DNA from: CAZHTS01 sp964535315
Lineage (GTDB): Bacteria > Chloroflexota > Anaerolineae > Anaerolineales > Anaerolineaceae
Assembly (NCBI GenBank): GCA_964535315.1
Contig: CAZHTS010000001.1
Location: 99,196-163,195, forward strand
Reading direction: 5' to 3'
Length of the DNA: 64,000 nucleotides
The notes under the pieces: generated by a model
Seen by the model: the letters and a program-made list of their open reading frames with translations, nothing else
Told to the model about the DNA's origin: nothing
The model's database searches: none
Translations under genes and position numbers: made by a program
Part shown: positions 16,754 through 25,693 of the stretch, in pieces
How positions within the stretch are numbered: position 1 is the first letter of the stretch
Layout: every line of letters begins with the position of its first letter

Positions 16754-17344
16754 ATGGACAATCAACGCATGTTTCACGGGAACATTCGCGCCGCGGCATT
16801 AGCCGATCAGTTGGCCGCCCGCTTTCAGGAACGCCACCAGCGCGTGCAGATCGAACACAGCAGCAGCGAAACGGCCCTGGTGCAAATTGGCAGCCAACAT
16901 GGCACCCCGGTTAGCGTACACATCACCGACACCCAGGGCGGCGTGTTGGTCACGCTGGGCCAGGAACGTGACTGGCTCGACCGCGTTTCAGACGGCGGGG
17001 AAATACTCGAGCGCGCCCTGAACGGCAACCTGGCTTCGTTGATCGCTATGGTGCCCGAAGTGCTCGGCGAACTGCGCAAAGAAAACCTGGCGCCCGAGAT
17101 CTGGGACGCGATCAATGACCTGTGCGCCCTGACGCGCGCCCTGGCCGGTGAAAAAGATGCCCCGGCCAACCCGAAAGTGTGCACCTACTGCCAGACTGCC
17201 AACCCACCCGAAAACGAGACCTGCCAGGGCTGCGGTGCGGCGCTGCCCGTTGACCTGCCGCGCCTCTGCCCCAAATGCGGGCGAGCGCACACCTCCGACG
17301 CCCTGTTCTGCCAGGCGTGCGGAACGCGGCTGGTCAACGGCTGA
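16754..17344 (+). CDS. Double zinc-ribbon protein of unknown function
   Basis: 196 residues. Residues 1-125 are a soluble domain of unknown type. Residues 137-195 hold two zinc ribbons: CTYC...CQGC and CPKC...CQAC. The start at 16754 follows a GGAG. An upstream in-frame ATG at 16736 is possible, and the much longer frame from 16457 runs over the divergent peptidase start. Zinc-ribbon ends like this are common on regulatory or scaffold proteins. No partner is evident, and the next gene is convergent and nearly abuts it. Confidence 0.75.
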   Translation: MDNQRMFHGNIRAAALADQLAARFQERHQRVQIEHSSSETALVQIGSQHGTPVSVHITDTQGGVLVTLGQERDWLDRVSDGGEILERALNGNLASLIAMVPEVLGELRKENLAPEIWDAINDLCALTRALAGEKDAPANPKVCTYCQTANPPENETCQGCGAALPVDLPRLCPKCGRAHTSDALFCQACGTRLVNG

Positions 17345-17346
17345 GA

Positions 17347-17838
17347 TTACCCGTAATACACTGCCAGCTTGGCGTGCTGCGCCACGGGGAAATCGTCCAG
17401 CATGCAGCGCGCCTGCAAATACGCTTCCACCGTCTGCGCCGTCGCCCAGGCGCGGTATTCCTCGCCGGCAATCAACACTTCGGCGTAACAGCCAAATTCG
17501 GGCACGCCGTCCGGGCGGGTGGTATCACGCGGCGTTAGATCGGCAGTATTGAAGACCTGCACGTCCAGCACCGTCTCACTGTAAGGTGAAAAACGAAAAA
17601 TCTTGGTCACGTGCGGAAAGGCGGTAATGAATCCCACGCCGACCAGTCCGCTATCGATCAGCCGGCGCTCGAAGGCCGGCCTCTGAATGGCGCTGAACGC
17701 CCACTCATATGTCTCACGTTGCGGGCGCCCAATCACCGACAGGTAATACAACTTGAACGCAGAGCGACCATCTGGCGCCTGCAACAACGCAAAACGATCC
17801 AGAACGGCATGATAAGGTTTGCAGGGAGTAATGTTCAT
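17347..17838 (-). CDS. Conserved-looking protein of unknown function
   Basis: 163 residues, soluble, no signal peptide and no recognised motif. It ends two bases from the convergent zinc-ribbon gene. A perfect TATAAT on the minus strand (17850-17845) ends six bases before its ATG, so it is probably leaderless with its own promoter even though it directly follows the 10-gene operon. Codon use resembles that of its neighbours. Confidence 0.7.
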   Translation of the reverse strand: MNITPCKPYHAVLDRFALLQAPDGRSAFKLYYLSVIGRPQRETYEWAFSAIQRPAFERRLIDSGLVGVGFITAFPHVTKIFRFSPYSETVLDVQVFNTADLTPRDTTRPDGVPEFGCYAEVLIAGEEYRAWATAQTVEAYLQARCMLDDFPVAQHAKLAVYYG

Positions 17839-17844
17839 ACAGGT

Positions 17845-17850
17845 ATTATA
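17845..17850 (-). promoter_or_regulatory. -10 box of a probably leaderless transcript
   Basis: TATAAT on the minus strand is followed by six bases and then the ATG at 17838. No Shine-Dalgarno sequence fits in between. The box abuts the stop codon of the upstream TIM-barrel gene. Confidence 0.55.
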
Positions 17851-19077
17851 TCAAACAGATAAAGCAGTGCGGATGGCGGCCAGATTATCCGGCGGTGTAT
17901 GCAGCACATCCCAGGAGATCACCGCCCCATCCACCCCGCATTCCAGCCCCAGGCGCACCATCTCGCCCACCTGCGCCGGGGTAACATCGATCACCCCAGG
18001 GAAAGAGACCGTTTCCAGCCCCATCAACACCGGGCGGGGGTAAAAATGCCGCACCGCCTGTTCGAGTTCGTGACGCAGCCACGAAAGCGGCGCAGCCCCC
18101 GCCAGCATCTGCTCGTAACCGGCGGCGGTAAAGGGCGGGTAATGCGCCTGCGTCCAACGCAGCAACTGCGCTTGCGGCGGCGCATAAATGCGCTGCACGC
18201 CGGTCAGCAGCCCTTCCACCTCCAGGCGCATACCGGCCGGGCCATACGCCAGCCGGTAGGTCATCGGCTTGCCCCAATCGGCAAAGCGCGCCAGCGCGGT
18301 GTACTCCTGCGCCACCAGCGGCGCGATGGCCGGCGTAAACAGATCGAGCGCCAGCCTGCGGCGCGAGGCTCGCAGCAAAACGTGCACGTCCTTCACCAGC
18401 GCAGTAATCGACTCGGCGCGAAACCGTAAGAAGCGGCGCAAAAGCGGTTCCTGCGCCACCAGGGCATCCAGCCAGTGTTCGCAGGATGGCGCTGCATCCG
18501 GCGGCGATTGGCGCCAGGCCCCCCCGGCCAGCAGGGCGCGTACCCGTTCGAGATCCAACCCACGCTGGCGGGCCCGCTGGCAGCAGTGCGGGCAAAAACA
18601 ACTCAGCGCCATCTCCAACCCGTTGGCCGGGGACGGATAACGAAACTTATCCAGGAAAACGCCGTCAAAAGGATAGCGCTGCAAGAGACCCCGCAAACCG
18701 GCGAGCGTCTTGCGGCGTACATCCGGGTTGTTCGGACAGCCAAAAAGAAACGTCTCACGCACCGTATCGCCGTGCTGCTGCCAGCCCTCCCAGCCGGCGC
18801 CGCGTTCGCCGCGAAAATTGACCACCAGATCGTCGCCTTGCAGGCCGGGGTAATCGGATAACAGGTTATACCACAGGTAAACCTCGCCGGCCGGGCGCTG
18901 CGGGCCGTTGGTCAGCGCATTAAACAGGGCGGGATATTCGCACCCACCCACAATCAGAATCGGCACCGGCAGAATGGCACGCGCGGCGGTTACCGCCCGA
19001 AAAACGTCGTCCACCGCCAGGCCCGATTGCACCGAGTGCGCCGTTGAAATCTGAGCAGCCAGGGTAAAAGGTTTCAT
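17851..19077 (-). CDS. Putative TIM-barrel glycosidase-like protein with CFCPHC motif
   Basis: 408 residues. Segments such as GVFLDKFRYPSP (near 152) and MTYRLAYGPAGM (near 280) fit barrel strand ends with acidic or aromatic residues. A CFCPHCC cluster near residue 167 follows the LDKFRYP segment. This pairing recurs, to my knowledge, in uncharacterised glycoside-hydrolase-like proteins, and may bind a metal. No signal peptide is seen, so it should act in the cytoplasm on imported material. The start at 19077 overlaps the kinase stop by four bases (ATGA). The frame is open to 19371 but that extension lies inside the kinase gene. It is the last gene of the LacI-headed operon. Confidence 0.72.
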   Translation of the reverse strand: MKPFTLAAQISTAHSVQSGLAVDDVFRAVTAARAILPVPILIVGGCEYPALFNALTNGPQRPAGEVYLWYNLLSDYPGLQGDDLVVNFRGERGAGWEGWQQHGDTVRETFLFGCPNNPDVRRKTLAGLRGLLQRYPFDGVFLDKFRYPSPANGLEMALSCFCPHCCQRARQRGLDLERVRALLAGGAWRQSPPDAAPSCEHWLDALVAQEPLLRRFLRFRAESITALVKDVHVLLRASRRRLALDLFTPAIAPLVAQEYTALARFADWGKPMTYRLAYGPAGMRLEVEGLLTGVQRIYAPPQAQLLRWTQAHYPPFTAAGYEQMLAGAAPLSWLRHELEQAVRHFYPRPVLMGLETVSFPGVIDVTPAQVGEMVRLGLECGVDGAVISWDVLHTPPDNLAAIRTALSV

Positions 19078-20063
19078 CCTGCCCCATTCCTCAACAACCG
19101 GCCAGCTTCCAGCAACGACGGGCGCAGCGCCGCTCCGTCCAACCCGACCTGTTCCATGCCCAACAGCACCCCCCCCACCACCGGCGGGACGTCCAGGCGT
19201 AGGAAGCGCGCCCGAGGCGCCAGCGCCCACACACCGGCCTGCAAGGCCTGGCGCAGGCGCGGGCCGCCATCGTACAGGCTGCCGACCATGACCACATCGA
19301 ACACCATATCTTCGAAATTCAGCTGGCGAACGACCCCGCAGGCCAGATCGGCCAGGGCTGCGCCTGCCCAATCGATGATCTGGGCGGCCACCTCGTCTCC
19401 TTCAGCCGCAGCCCGGAAGACGAGCGGAGCAGCCTCAGGGCCGATGAAATAACGCTCCTGGCTGATGCCCTCGAGCAAACGTTCGACATCACCGGCGCCG
19501 GCCAGATCGACAAAAATCTGCGCCAGTCGGGTCTGCGGCCCGCGCCGTGACCAGGCGCGCGCCACCCGGCGGACGGCTTCTTCAACCACCTCAACCGCCC
19601 CGGCGGCCTCGCCCATAACCATACCCATTCCGGTCATGCGCCCAACCAGTTGGCGTTGGCGATCCCAACCCCAGCAATTACAGCCGGTGCCGGCCACCAC
19701 CGCCACGCCCCACCCCTCCGCAGAACCGGCCAACAGGCCGATAATGGCGTCGTTCACCACGGCAAACGGCGCCTGCAAACCGGCAGAGCGGATGGCAGCG
19801 CAGGTTGCCTCATGTTCCGACGGCCAGTCGTACCCGCCAATCCCCAGCCCGGCCCCGGCAATCTGACCCAGGTCAAGCCCGGCCTGCCCCAGCGCCTTGC
19901 CGATGGCCGTGCGCAGCACCGCCGTCAACCCGTCGTAGCCCACCCCCTCGGGGTTGCCCGACCCGGACTCGCCAAAGCCGCACACCCGCCCTGCCTCGCT
20001 CACAATCAAGGCGTGCGTTTTGGTGCCGCCTACATCAACGCCTAAAAAATAACGTTCGATCAT
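19074..20063 (-). CDS. BadF/BadG/BcrA/BcrD-type ATPase, N-acetylglucosamine kinase-like
   Basis: 329 residues with an ASKHA fold: phosphate-1 loop GVDVGGTKT at residues 8-16, connect/adenosine regions including VVAGTGCNC near 122 and VVMVGSLYDGG near 260. This single-domain form without an Fe-S motif matches the kinase branch (human NAGK and bacterial GlcNAc kinases), not the benzoyl-CoA reductase activases. It likely phosphorylates an amino sugar brought in by the same operon. It overlaps both neighbours by four bases (ATGA), a sign of coupled translation. Confidence 0.87.
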   Translation of the reverse strand: MIERYFLGVDVGGTKTHALIVSEAGRVCGFGESGSGNPEGVGYDGLTAVLRTAIGKALGQAGLDLGQIAGAGLGIGGYDWPSEHEATCAAIRSAGLQAPFAVVNDAIIGLLAGSAEGWGVAVVAGTGCNCWGWDRQRQLVGRMTGMGMVMGEAAGAVEVVEEAVRRVARAWSRRGPQTRLAQIFVDLAGAGDVERLLEGISQERYFIGPEAAPLVFRAAAEGDEVAAQIIDWAGAALADLACGVVRQLNFEDMVFDVVMVGSLYDGGPRLRQALQAGVWALAPRARFLRLDVPPVVGGVLLGMEQVGLDGAALRPSLLEAGRLLRNGAG

Positions 20064-21250
20064 AACACCTGTCTCTGGCCGTCAGAACTCCAGACTCCTT
20101 CCACCGTGGGGTTGCCGCTGGCAATGCCGGAAACGGGCACAATCCAGGCCCGTGTGAAGAACGCCTGGGCGCGAAAACCAAAAATCACCGTATCACCGCA
20201 GCGCACAGTGCGCCCCGCTTCAGGATCGAGGATACCATAATAATCGATGGTCGAGGGCGGCGGAAGATGGGCGCGCACCGTATCTTTCAAGATGGCGTCG
20301 GCGTCCGCTCCAACCAGGGCGCGCACGTCATAATCCGGGAAAACCGGGTCGATATACAGCCCACCCCCGAAACAATACGGACGGCCATTATGCAGGTGGG
20401 CGACCTCCGAGAGATACAGGATGGCGGGAGCCTCCGGTAAATCCTGTACGGCGTGCAGCGGTGTAGAACCGGTCAGGCCGTGCCCCGGCTCCACCTGGGT
20501 TGCGCCGGCCGCAGCCAGCAAAGGCAGGACGACGCTCGAGGTCGTGCCAGGGGCGTTAATCGCGATCTCGCCGCGTCCGGCCGCGCTCAGGGCGTGTGCG
20601 GCGCGTTCCAGCGTTTTGAGGTTAGGCGTGGATTTCACCTGGTGGCTCTCGGGATCGAACAGGAGCGCCGGGAAGGTGGTCAGACCGGCAAAGACAGCGT
20701 GCGGTAGTGCGTCCAGGGCATCGGCCACAGCCACGATGTCACCGGCCGGGAAACCGCCCTCGTGGCCGCGATAAAACAGGTCGCCTTCGGCGTGGATGCG
20801 CGCCAGCAGTTTCTGGTGACGCCCAAATTGTCCGCTGGCCCGCGAGGCCTCTTCAGCCTTTTCGCGATTGAAGACCGTCCAGTATTCGGGGGCCATCTGC
20901 GCCGCGGCGCTCGCCTCGGCGCGAGGGATCTGCACCAGATGACCGATGTGCCCAAGGGTGTACCCCGAACGGGACACGGCGCGGGCGCAGGCCATATCAA
21001 CGGCCACGTAACGGTCGATGCCGCCCGCCGCCAGGGAGCGAAAAGCCACCGGGTTGCGCCCGAACTGCTTGCTCATAGCATACACCTTCAGCCCTAGCTT
21101 CTGAGCGGTCGCCGAAAGCAGGCCGGCGTTGGCCTGCACGCTGTCTACGTCCAACACGTAACTGTTAGCAGGGATCTGCCCCGCCTGATGCAAACGAACG
21201 ACCGCCTGCAAGAAAGGCCGGTTGCGGCGCAGCAATGTCTGTAAAAACAT
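20060..21250 (-). CDS. YhfX-type PLP-dependent amino-acid racemase-like enzyme
   Basis: 396 residues. The alanine-racemase-like barrel begins near residue 30, and the expected PLP-binding Lys lies in YAMSKQFGRN near residue 60. The C-terminal part (VRCGDTVIFGFRAQAFFTRAWIVPVSG) is a beta domain as in YhfX-type proteins. Members of this family are annotated as amino-acid racemases of unproven substrate. A GGAGAC site precedes the ATG. In this operon, next to a transporter and a GlcNAc-type kinase, a role on D-amino acids from cell-wall peptides is attractive but unproven. Confidence 0.85.
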   Translation of the reverse strand: MFLQTLLRRNRPFLQAVVRLHQAGQIPANSYVLDVDSVQANAGLLSATAQKLGLKVYAMSKQFGRNPVAFRSLAAGGIDRYVAVDMACARAVSRSGYTLGHIGHLVQIPRAEASAAAQMAPEYWTVFNREKAEEASRASGQFGRHQKLLARIHAEGDLFYRGHEGGFPAGDIVAVADALDALPHAVFAGLTTFPALLFDPESHQVKSTPNLKTLERAAHALSAAGRGEIAINAPGTTSSVVLPLLAAAGATQVEPGHGLTGSTPLHAVQDLPEAPAILYLSEVAHLHNGRPYCFGGGLYIDPVFPDYDVRALVGADADAILKDTVRAHLPPPSTIDYYGILDPEAGRTVRCGDTVIFGFRAQAFFTRAWIVPVSGIASGNPTVEGVWSSDGQRQVL

Positions 21251-21274
21251 GGGGGTCTCCTCGTCGTTTGCGTT

Positions 21275-21670
21275 TTAAACGCTCAGATCTTCAAAGATCT
21301 CGATCACGTTGTAATCGGCGTCGCGCAGATACACCCAGCGAGCCGCCCCAGGCATTTCAATCGGACCGTGAACAAGCACCAGCCCTTCGGACAGAATCAT
21401 AGACAGAGCAGTCGCCAGTTCGTCCGTTTGCAGCGCCACATGAGGGCAAAAATGCGGGCGCAGCGCCGGCGGCTGGTAAGGCCGGGGTTGGTTACACTCA
21501 GATAATACCTGGATCAGTTCCAACCTGCCACCGTCCAGTTCCAGGATGGCAAGCGCCTCATGTTCGCGTTCGTCCACCAGACGACATTGCAGTTTGAAGC
21601 CGAATTTTGCGTAGAAATTTATCGCCGAGTCGAGGTCGGCAACCTCGATCGCATAATGATCGATTTTCAT
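21275..21670 (-). CDS. VOC-fold (glyoxalase/bleomycin-resistance-like) protein
   Basis: 131 residues, one vicinal-oxygen-chelate domain with the paired beta-alpha-beta-beta-beta units. The start MKIDHYAIEVADLDSAINFY is typical. Metal ligand candidates are His5, Glu54 and the Glu near the end in VIEIFED. VOC proteins include lyases, isomerases and epimerases, so it may process an intermediate of this pathway. It lies 20 bases from the ABC ATPase gene and 24 from the racemase gene in the LacI-headed operon. Its reaction cannot be assigned. Confidence 0.85.
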   Translation of the reverse strand: MKIDHYAIEVADLDSAINFYAKFGFKLQCRLVDEREHEALAILELDGGRLELIQVLSECNQPRPYQPPALRPHFCPHVALQTDELATALSMILSEGLVLVHGPIEMPGAARWVYLRDADYNVIEIFEDLSV

Positions 21671-21690
21671 GGGTTGTTCCTTTCAGTAGT

Positions 21691-22698
21691 TCAATCGCTG
21701 GCGGCAAACAGATGACAGCGTGTCCAGTGACCCGGCGCCACCGTCACCGGCGCCGGCATAACCTGCCGGCAGACGGGCATCACGTTCGGGCAGCGCGCCG
21801 CAAACGGGCAGCCCGGCGGCGGGTCGATCAACACCGGCGGTTCGCCGCGCGCCTGGATCTCTTTGCGCGTGCGCAGCCCGGCGCGCGGGTCGGGCACCGC
21901 CGAAAGCAGTAGCTGCGTATAGGGGTGGGCAGGGTGGCCCATCACCTCTTCGCTGTCGCCGCCTTCGACCATGTGCCCGGCGTACATGACCATGATCTTA
22001 TCGCCGATGTAACGGGCGCTGGCCAGATCGTGAGTGATGTACACGTAAGCAATGCCGCGTTCTTCTTTCAATTGAGCGATCAGGTTGAGCACCCCGATGC
22101 GGATGGAGACATCCAGCATTGAGATCGGTTCATCGGCCAGGATGACCTCGGGCTCAACTGCCAGGGCGCGTGCAATAGCGACACGCTGGCGCTGCCCACC
22201 GGAAAGCTGGTGCGGGTAACGCCGGGCGATGTCCGCCGCCGGGTTGAGACCCACCGAAGACAACAACTGGTGCACGCGCCCTTGCAATTCCTGCGCGGAA
22301 TGGGCCATCTTGTGCAGAATTAACGGCCGGGCAAGATGGTGCTCGATGGTATGCACCGAATTCAACGACGAAAACGGATCCTGAAAGATCATCTGCACCT
22401 TGCGCCGGTAAGCCAGCGAGGCCTGCCGCGGTTCGGCGGCCAGCACGTTTACCCCATTGTAGAGAATCTCGCCGCCGGTGACCGGCATCAGGCGGGCAAT
22501 CAGGCGAATGGTGGTGCTTTTGCCGCTGCCCGACTCGCCGACCACCGCCACCACCTGGCCGCGTTCTAATGTAAAGGAAACATCCTGCACGGCGTGCACC
22601 TGCTTGCTCTTAAAAAAGGTACCCACCGGGAAATGCTTGGTCAAATGGCGCACATCCAGCAGCGAGGTCGAGGGAACAGAATCGGATATCGGGTTCAT
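21691..22698 (-). CDS. Oligopeptide/oligosaccharide ABC transporter ATPase, DppF/OppF type
   Basis: 335 residues. Walker A GESGSGKST is near residue 54, the signature LSGGQRQR near 165 and Walker B VILADEP near 184. The C-terminal extension holds the Cys-rich segment CPFAARCPNVMPVC seen in Opp/Dpp ATPases that bind an Fe-S cluster. It forms the ATPase pair with the DppD-type protein nine bases upstream. Together with DppBC-like permeases and the family-5 lipoprotein it makes a complete importer. Confidence 0.95.
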   Translation of the reverse strand: MNPISDSVPSTSLLDVRHLTKHFPVGTFFKSKQVHAVQDVSFTLERGQVVAVVGESGSGKSTTIRLIARLMPVTGGEILYNGVNVLAAEPRQASLAYRRKVQMIFQDPFSSLNSVHTIEHHLARPLILHKMAHSAQELQGRVHQLLSSVGLNPAADIARRYPHQLSGGQRQRVAIARALAVEPEVILADEPISMLDVSIRIGVLNLIAQLKEERGIAYVYITHDLASARYIGDKIMVMYAGHMVEGGDSEEVMGHPAHPYTQLLLSAVPDPRAGLRTRKEIQARGEPPVLIDPPPGCPFAARCPNVMPVCRQVMPAPVTVAPGHWTRCHLFAASD

Positions 22699-22707
22699 GG
22701 CGCCCTT

Positions 22708-23664
22708 TCAAAACAAATGACAGGCAACACAATGATCTTCGGCCACCGCCTTACCGGCCGGCGCGCGCCGGCTGCAAACCGGCAGGGCCTGGCTACAACG
22801 CGGGTGGAAACGACACCCGCCAGGCGGGTGGGCCAGGTCGGGCGGCGAGCCGGGAATCCCGCTTAATTTCTTACGCTCGCCGCTGAGCGATGGGAAAGAA
22901 TTCATCAATCCAACGGTGTACGGGTGCAACGGCCGGGCAAACAGTTCGGCCGAAGGAGCCTGCTCGACGATCTCGCCGGCGTACATGATGGCAATGTAAT
23001 CCGAAAACTCGACCAGCAAAGACAGATCGTGGGTGATGAATAGAATGGAAAAGCCCATCTCGGCGCGCAGGCTGGCAATTTGTTGCAGGATGTCCTTTTG
23101 CACCACCACGTCCAGGGCGGTGGTGGGTTCATCCATGATCAGCAAAGCCGGCTCCAACGCCAGGGCGATGGCAATGACGGCGCGCTGGCGCATCCCTCCC
23201 GAAAGCTGGTGCGGGTAAGCGTCCAGGCGCTGCGCCTCGATCCCGACCAGATCAAACAGGCGGGCGGCGCGAGCGTTCGCCTCGCTCGTCGATAAACCGT
23301 GATGCTTCATCACGTCCACCAGTTGATCGCGCACCGGCATGACCGGGTTGAGGGCGTTCATGGCGCTCTGAAACACGATCGACATCTTGCGCCAGCGAAA
23401 ACGGTTCAGGGCGTGGGTATCCAGGGCAAACACGTCCCGGCCTTCAAACAACACCTGTCCGCCGCTGATGAGCGCCGGGGGCCGCAGAATGCGCAACAGG
23501 GCGTGGGCGATGGTCGACTTACCGCTGCCCGATTCACCCGCCAGGCCGAGCACCTCACCCGGCTTGAGCGCAAACGAGACGTTGTTGACCGCCCGCACTG
23601 CGCCCCGCCCGGTCATGTAATCGACCTTCAAATTCTGTACGGCTAACAGCGGCTGCTCAGACAT
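22708..23664 (-). CDS. Oligopeptide/oligosaccharide ABC transporter ATPase, DppD/OppD type
   Basis: 318 residues. Walker A GESGSGKST is near residue 41, the signature LSGGMRQR near 155 and Walker B LLIMDEP near 174. The C-terminal extension has CRFHPRC and PVC, the Opp/Dpp Cys motif. The start MSEQPLL at 23664 overlaps the permease stop by eight bases. The longer frame to 23724 lies wholly in the permease gene. It works with the DppF-type ATPase downstream. Confidence 0.94.
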   Translation of the reverse strand: MSEQPLLAVQNLKVDYMTGRGAVRAVNNVSFALKPGEVLGLAGESGSGKSTIAHALLRILRPPALISGGQVLFEGRDVFALDTHALNRFRWRKMSIVFQSAMNALNPVMPVRDQLVDVMKHHGLSTSEANARAARLFDLVGIEAQRLDAYPHQLSGGMRQRAVIAIALALEPALLIMDEPTTALDVVVQKDILQQIASLRAEMGFSILFITHDLSLLVEFSDYIAIMYAGEIVEQAPSAELFARPLHPYTVGLMNSFPSLSGERKKLSGIPGSPPDLAHPPGGCRFHPRCSQALPVCSRRAPAGKAVAEDHCVACHLF

Positions 23665-24634
23665 CGGCTTCTCGGACGATGGGGGTGGCTCGCTGTGAGG
23701 CGAAATGATATTTCTTGATAACACTGCTCATCTCCTTCTCGCTGCGCAAACGCGGGTTGGTCACTTCATCGGCGGCGTAAACCACCATCGTGGTCGCAAA
23801 AGCCACCAGGGCGATGCACAGACCCGGCGGAACAAACGTCCACCAGGCGCTTTGTAACAAAGCAGAATTATTCTGCGCCCAATACAACATCGTCCCCCAA
23901 CTGATGGTGTTGATATCCTCAAAACCCAAAAAGGCCAGCCCCACATCCGCACCGATGGCATAAACCACGTTGGCAAAAAATTTGGAGACGACCAGCGACA
24001 ACATATTGGGGAGGATCTCGACAAACACAATGCGCGCCGTGCCTTCACCGCTCACAATCGAGGCCGAAACAAAATCCTTCTCGCACAGACTGAGCGTCTG
24101 CGAACGGAACACACGCGCCGGCCAGGCCCAGCTGGTCAACGTCAACACCAGGATAATGGTCGTCGTCCCCGGCGAGAGGAACGACGAAAGCGTCATCAAC
24201 AACGGCAGGGCAGGAATGATCAGAAATACGTTGGTAAACACGTTCAACACGCCGTCTACCACACCGTGCAGGTAACCGGCCAGCATGCCAACCACCAGGC
24301 CGATGAGCGTGATCAACAGTCCAACGGTAAAGCCGATGAACAGCGAGACGCGCGAGCCGCGCACCAGTTGGGTAAACACGTCCTGGCCCTGGCCGGTGGT
24401 GCCCAACCAGTGTTCACTGGAAGGCGCCTCGTGCCGGCGGCCGACAAAGCGGGTAGGGTCGCCGGGGGCAATCAAGGGCGCAAAAAGCGCCACCAGCAAG
24501 AAGAACAGCAAAATTACCATGCCAAATACCGCTTTGCCCTGTGAAAACAGGCGGCGGAAGAATTCCATCTGCGAGGAAACGTTGTGCTCGACCGGAGCCG
24601 GCGCCTGGGCGGCGGGTTGTGAATTTTTGTCCAT
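23657..24634 (-). CDS. ABC transporter permease, DppC/OppC type
   Basis: 325 residues. A short cytoplasmic N-terminus leads to a first membrane segment near residues 40-62 and the conserved DPTRFVGRRHEAPSSEHWLGTTGQGQD-type loop (about 70-95), which marks the DppC side. Five or six membrane segments in total. The start at 24634 follows GAAGGGAG. An ATG at 24670 would sit at the end of the DppB gene and adds no homology. It pairs with the DppB-type permease. Confidence 0.93.
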   Translation of the reverse strand: MDKNSQPAAQAPAPVEHNVSSQMEFFRRLFSQGKAVFGMVILLFFLLVALFAPLIAPGDPTRFVGRRHEAPSSEHWLGTTGQGQDVFTQLVRGSRVSLFIGFTVGLLITLIGLVVGMLAGYLHGVVDGVLNVFTNVFLIIPALPLLMTLSSFLSPGTTTIILVLTLTSWAWPARVFRSQTLSLCEKDFVSASIVSGEGTARIVFVEILPNMLSLVVSKFFANVVYAIGADVGLAFLGFEDINTISWGTMLYWAQNNSALLQSAWWTFVPPGLCIALVAFATTMVVYAADEVTNPRLRSEKEMSSVIKKYHFASQRATPIVREADV

Positions 24635-24647
24635 CTTCGGGCTCCCT

Positions 24648-25622
24648 TCAGGCGCGCACGCGCGGATCAAGACGGATGTACAACAGATCGACGATCAGGT
24701 TCGCCCCCAGCACGGCCAGGGTGATCATGAAAAACAGCGCTTGCATCAACGGATAATCGTTGGTGTTGACCGCCCGCACCAGGTAGAACCCCAAACCAGG
24801 GTACGAAAAGACCAGTTCGGTCAGGATCAACCCACTGAGGATAAAACCGATCGCCATCCCAAACTCGGTCACGTTGGGCAGGATGGCGTTGCGCATGGCA
24901 TAGTGATACATCACCCGCCACTGCGAAAGGCCCTTGGCCTCGGCCATCGTAATGTAATCTTCAGCCAGCACGCCGACCATGGTGCTGCGCATCGAGACCA
25001 ACCAGCCGGCGATGGAGATAATGATCACCGTTCCGGCCGGCATCACCAGGTGGTAGAGCACGCTCTTCACAAATTCCCACGACCAGGCCGGCGAGAGTTG
25101 ATCCGAATAGGCGTGCGCCATCGGGAACCAGCGAAACACAAAACCAAGTAAGAACAGGGCCAGCATGGCCAGGAAGAAATAGGGAAACGAGCCGATGAAA
25201 CTGAAGAAACCGGGCAAGATCGAATCCAGCATACCGCCGCGCCGCCAGCCCACCAGCACCCCCAACCCGGTGCCGATCAAAAAGCTTAACAGCAGGGTGA
25301 CCATGCCCAACAGCAGCGTCCAGAACAGGGCGGTAGAGAGGATGGTGGTCACTTTGACCGGATAAGCAGAGATGGAAAGGCCAAAATCGCCGGTCAGCAT
25401 ATGCCCGAGATACTGAAAATATTGTTGCAAAACAGGGGCATCGTTGAACCCATAGGCGGCCCGGAGCGCTTCAATCTCCTGCGGCGGGAACTTGCCGCGC
25501 ATGCGGCCGATCAACGAGGCCACCGGGTCGCCAGGCATGGTGCGCGGTAAAATGAAATTCAAAGTCAGCGAAGCCCAGGCCGCCACCAGATAAAGCCCAA
25601 TATGCTTCAATAAATATTTCAT
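24648..25622 (-). CDS. ABC transporter permease, DppB/OppB type
   Basis: 324 residues, about six membrane segments. The family N-terminal pattern LTLNFILPRTMPGDP is at residues 19-33. The cytoplasmic coupling loop (YITMAEAKGLSQWRVMYHYAMRNAILP) lies near residue 225-250. It starts 27 bases after the hairpin that follows the binding-protein gene. In this transporter class the imported ligand can be peptides, oligosaccharides, nickel or opines, so the fold alone does not name the substrate. Confidence 0.93.
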   Translation of the reverse strand: MKYLLKHIGLYLVAAWASLTLNFILPRTMPGDPVASLIGRMRGKFPPQEIEALRAAYGFNDAPVLQQYFQYLGHMLTGDFGLSISAYPVKVTTILSTALFWTLLLGMVTLLLSFLIGTGLGVLVGWRRGGMLDSILPGFFSFIGSFPYFFLAMLALFLLGFVFRWFPMAHAYSDQLSPAWSWEFVKSVLYHLVMPAGTVIIISIAGWLVSMRSTMVGVLAEDYITMAEAKGLSQWRVMYHYAMRNAILPNVTEFGMAIGFILSGLILTELVFSYPGLGFYLVRAVNTNDYPLMQALFFMITLAVLGANLIVDLLYIRLDPRVRA

Positions 25623-25648
25623 AATTTCTCCAGAAAACGGGGCTTATT

Positions 25649-25680
25649 GCCTGGGCCACCTGCTCTTGAGTGGCCCAGGC
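25649..25680 (-). terminator. Hairpin between binding-protein and dppB-like genes
   Basis: Arms 25649-25659 and 25670-25680 form a perfect 11-bp GC-rich stem with a ten-base loop, 13 bases after the binding-protein stop. No T run follows. It looks more like an mRNA-stabilising or partial-attenuation hairpin than a full terminator, since the permease genes must be read from the same promoter. Confidence 0.7.
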
Positions 25681-25693
25681 TGTGCAGCAAAGG

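Noticed and set aside
16535..16777. 81-residue N-terminal extension of oligoendopeptidase F
   Set aside because: It would bury the GGAGGAG site and the signal peptide, and overlaps the divergent gene's control region and start.
19078..19371. N-terminal extension of the TIM-barrel gene to give 506 residues
   Set aside because: The extension lies fully inside the kinase gene in another frame, and the ATGA overlap at 19074-19077 gives a natural start.
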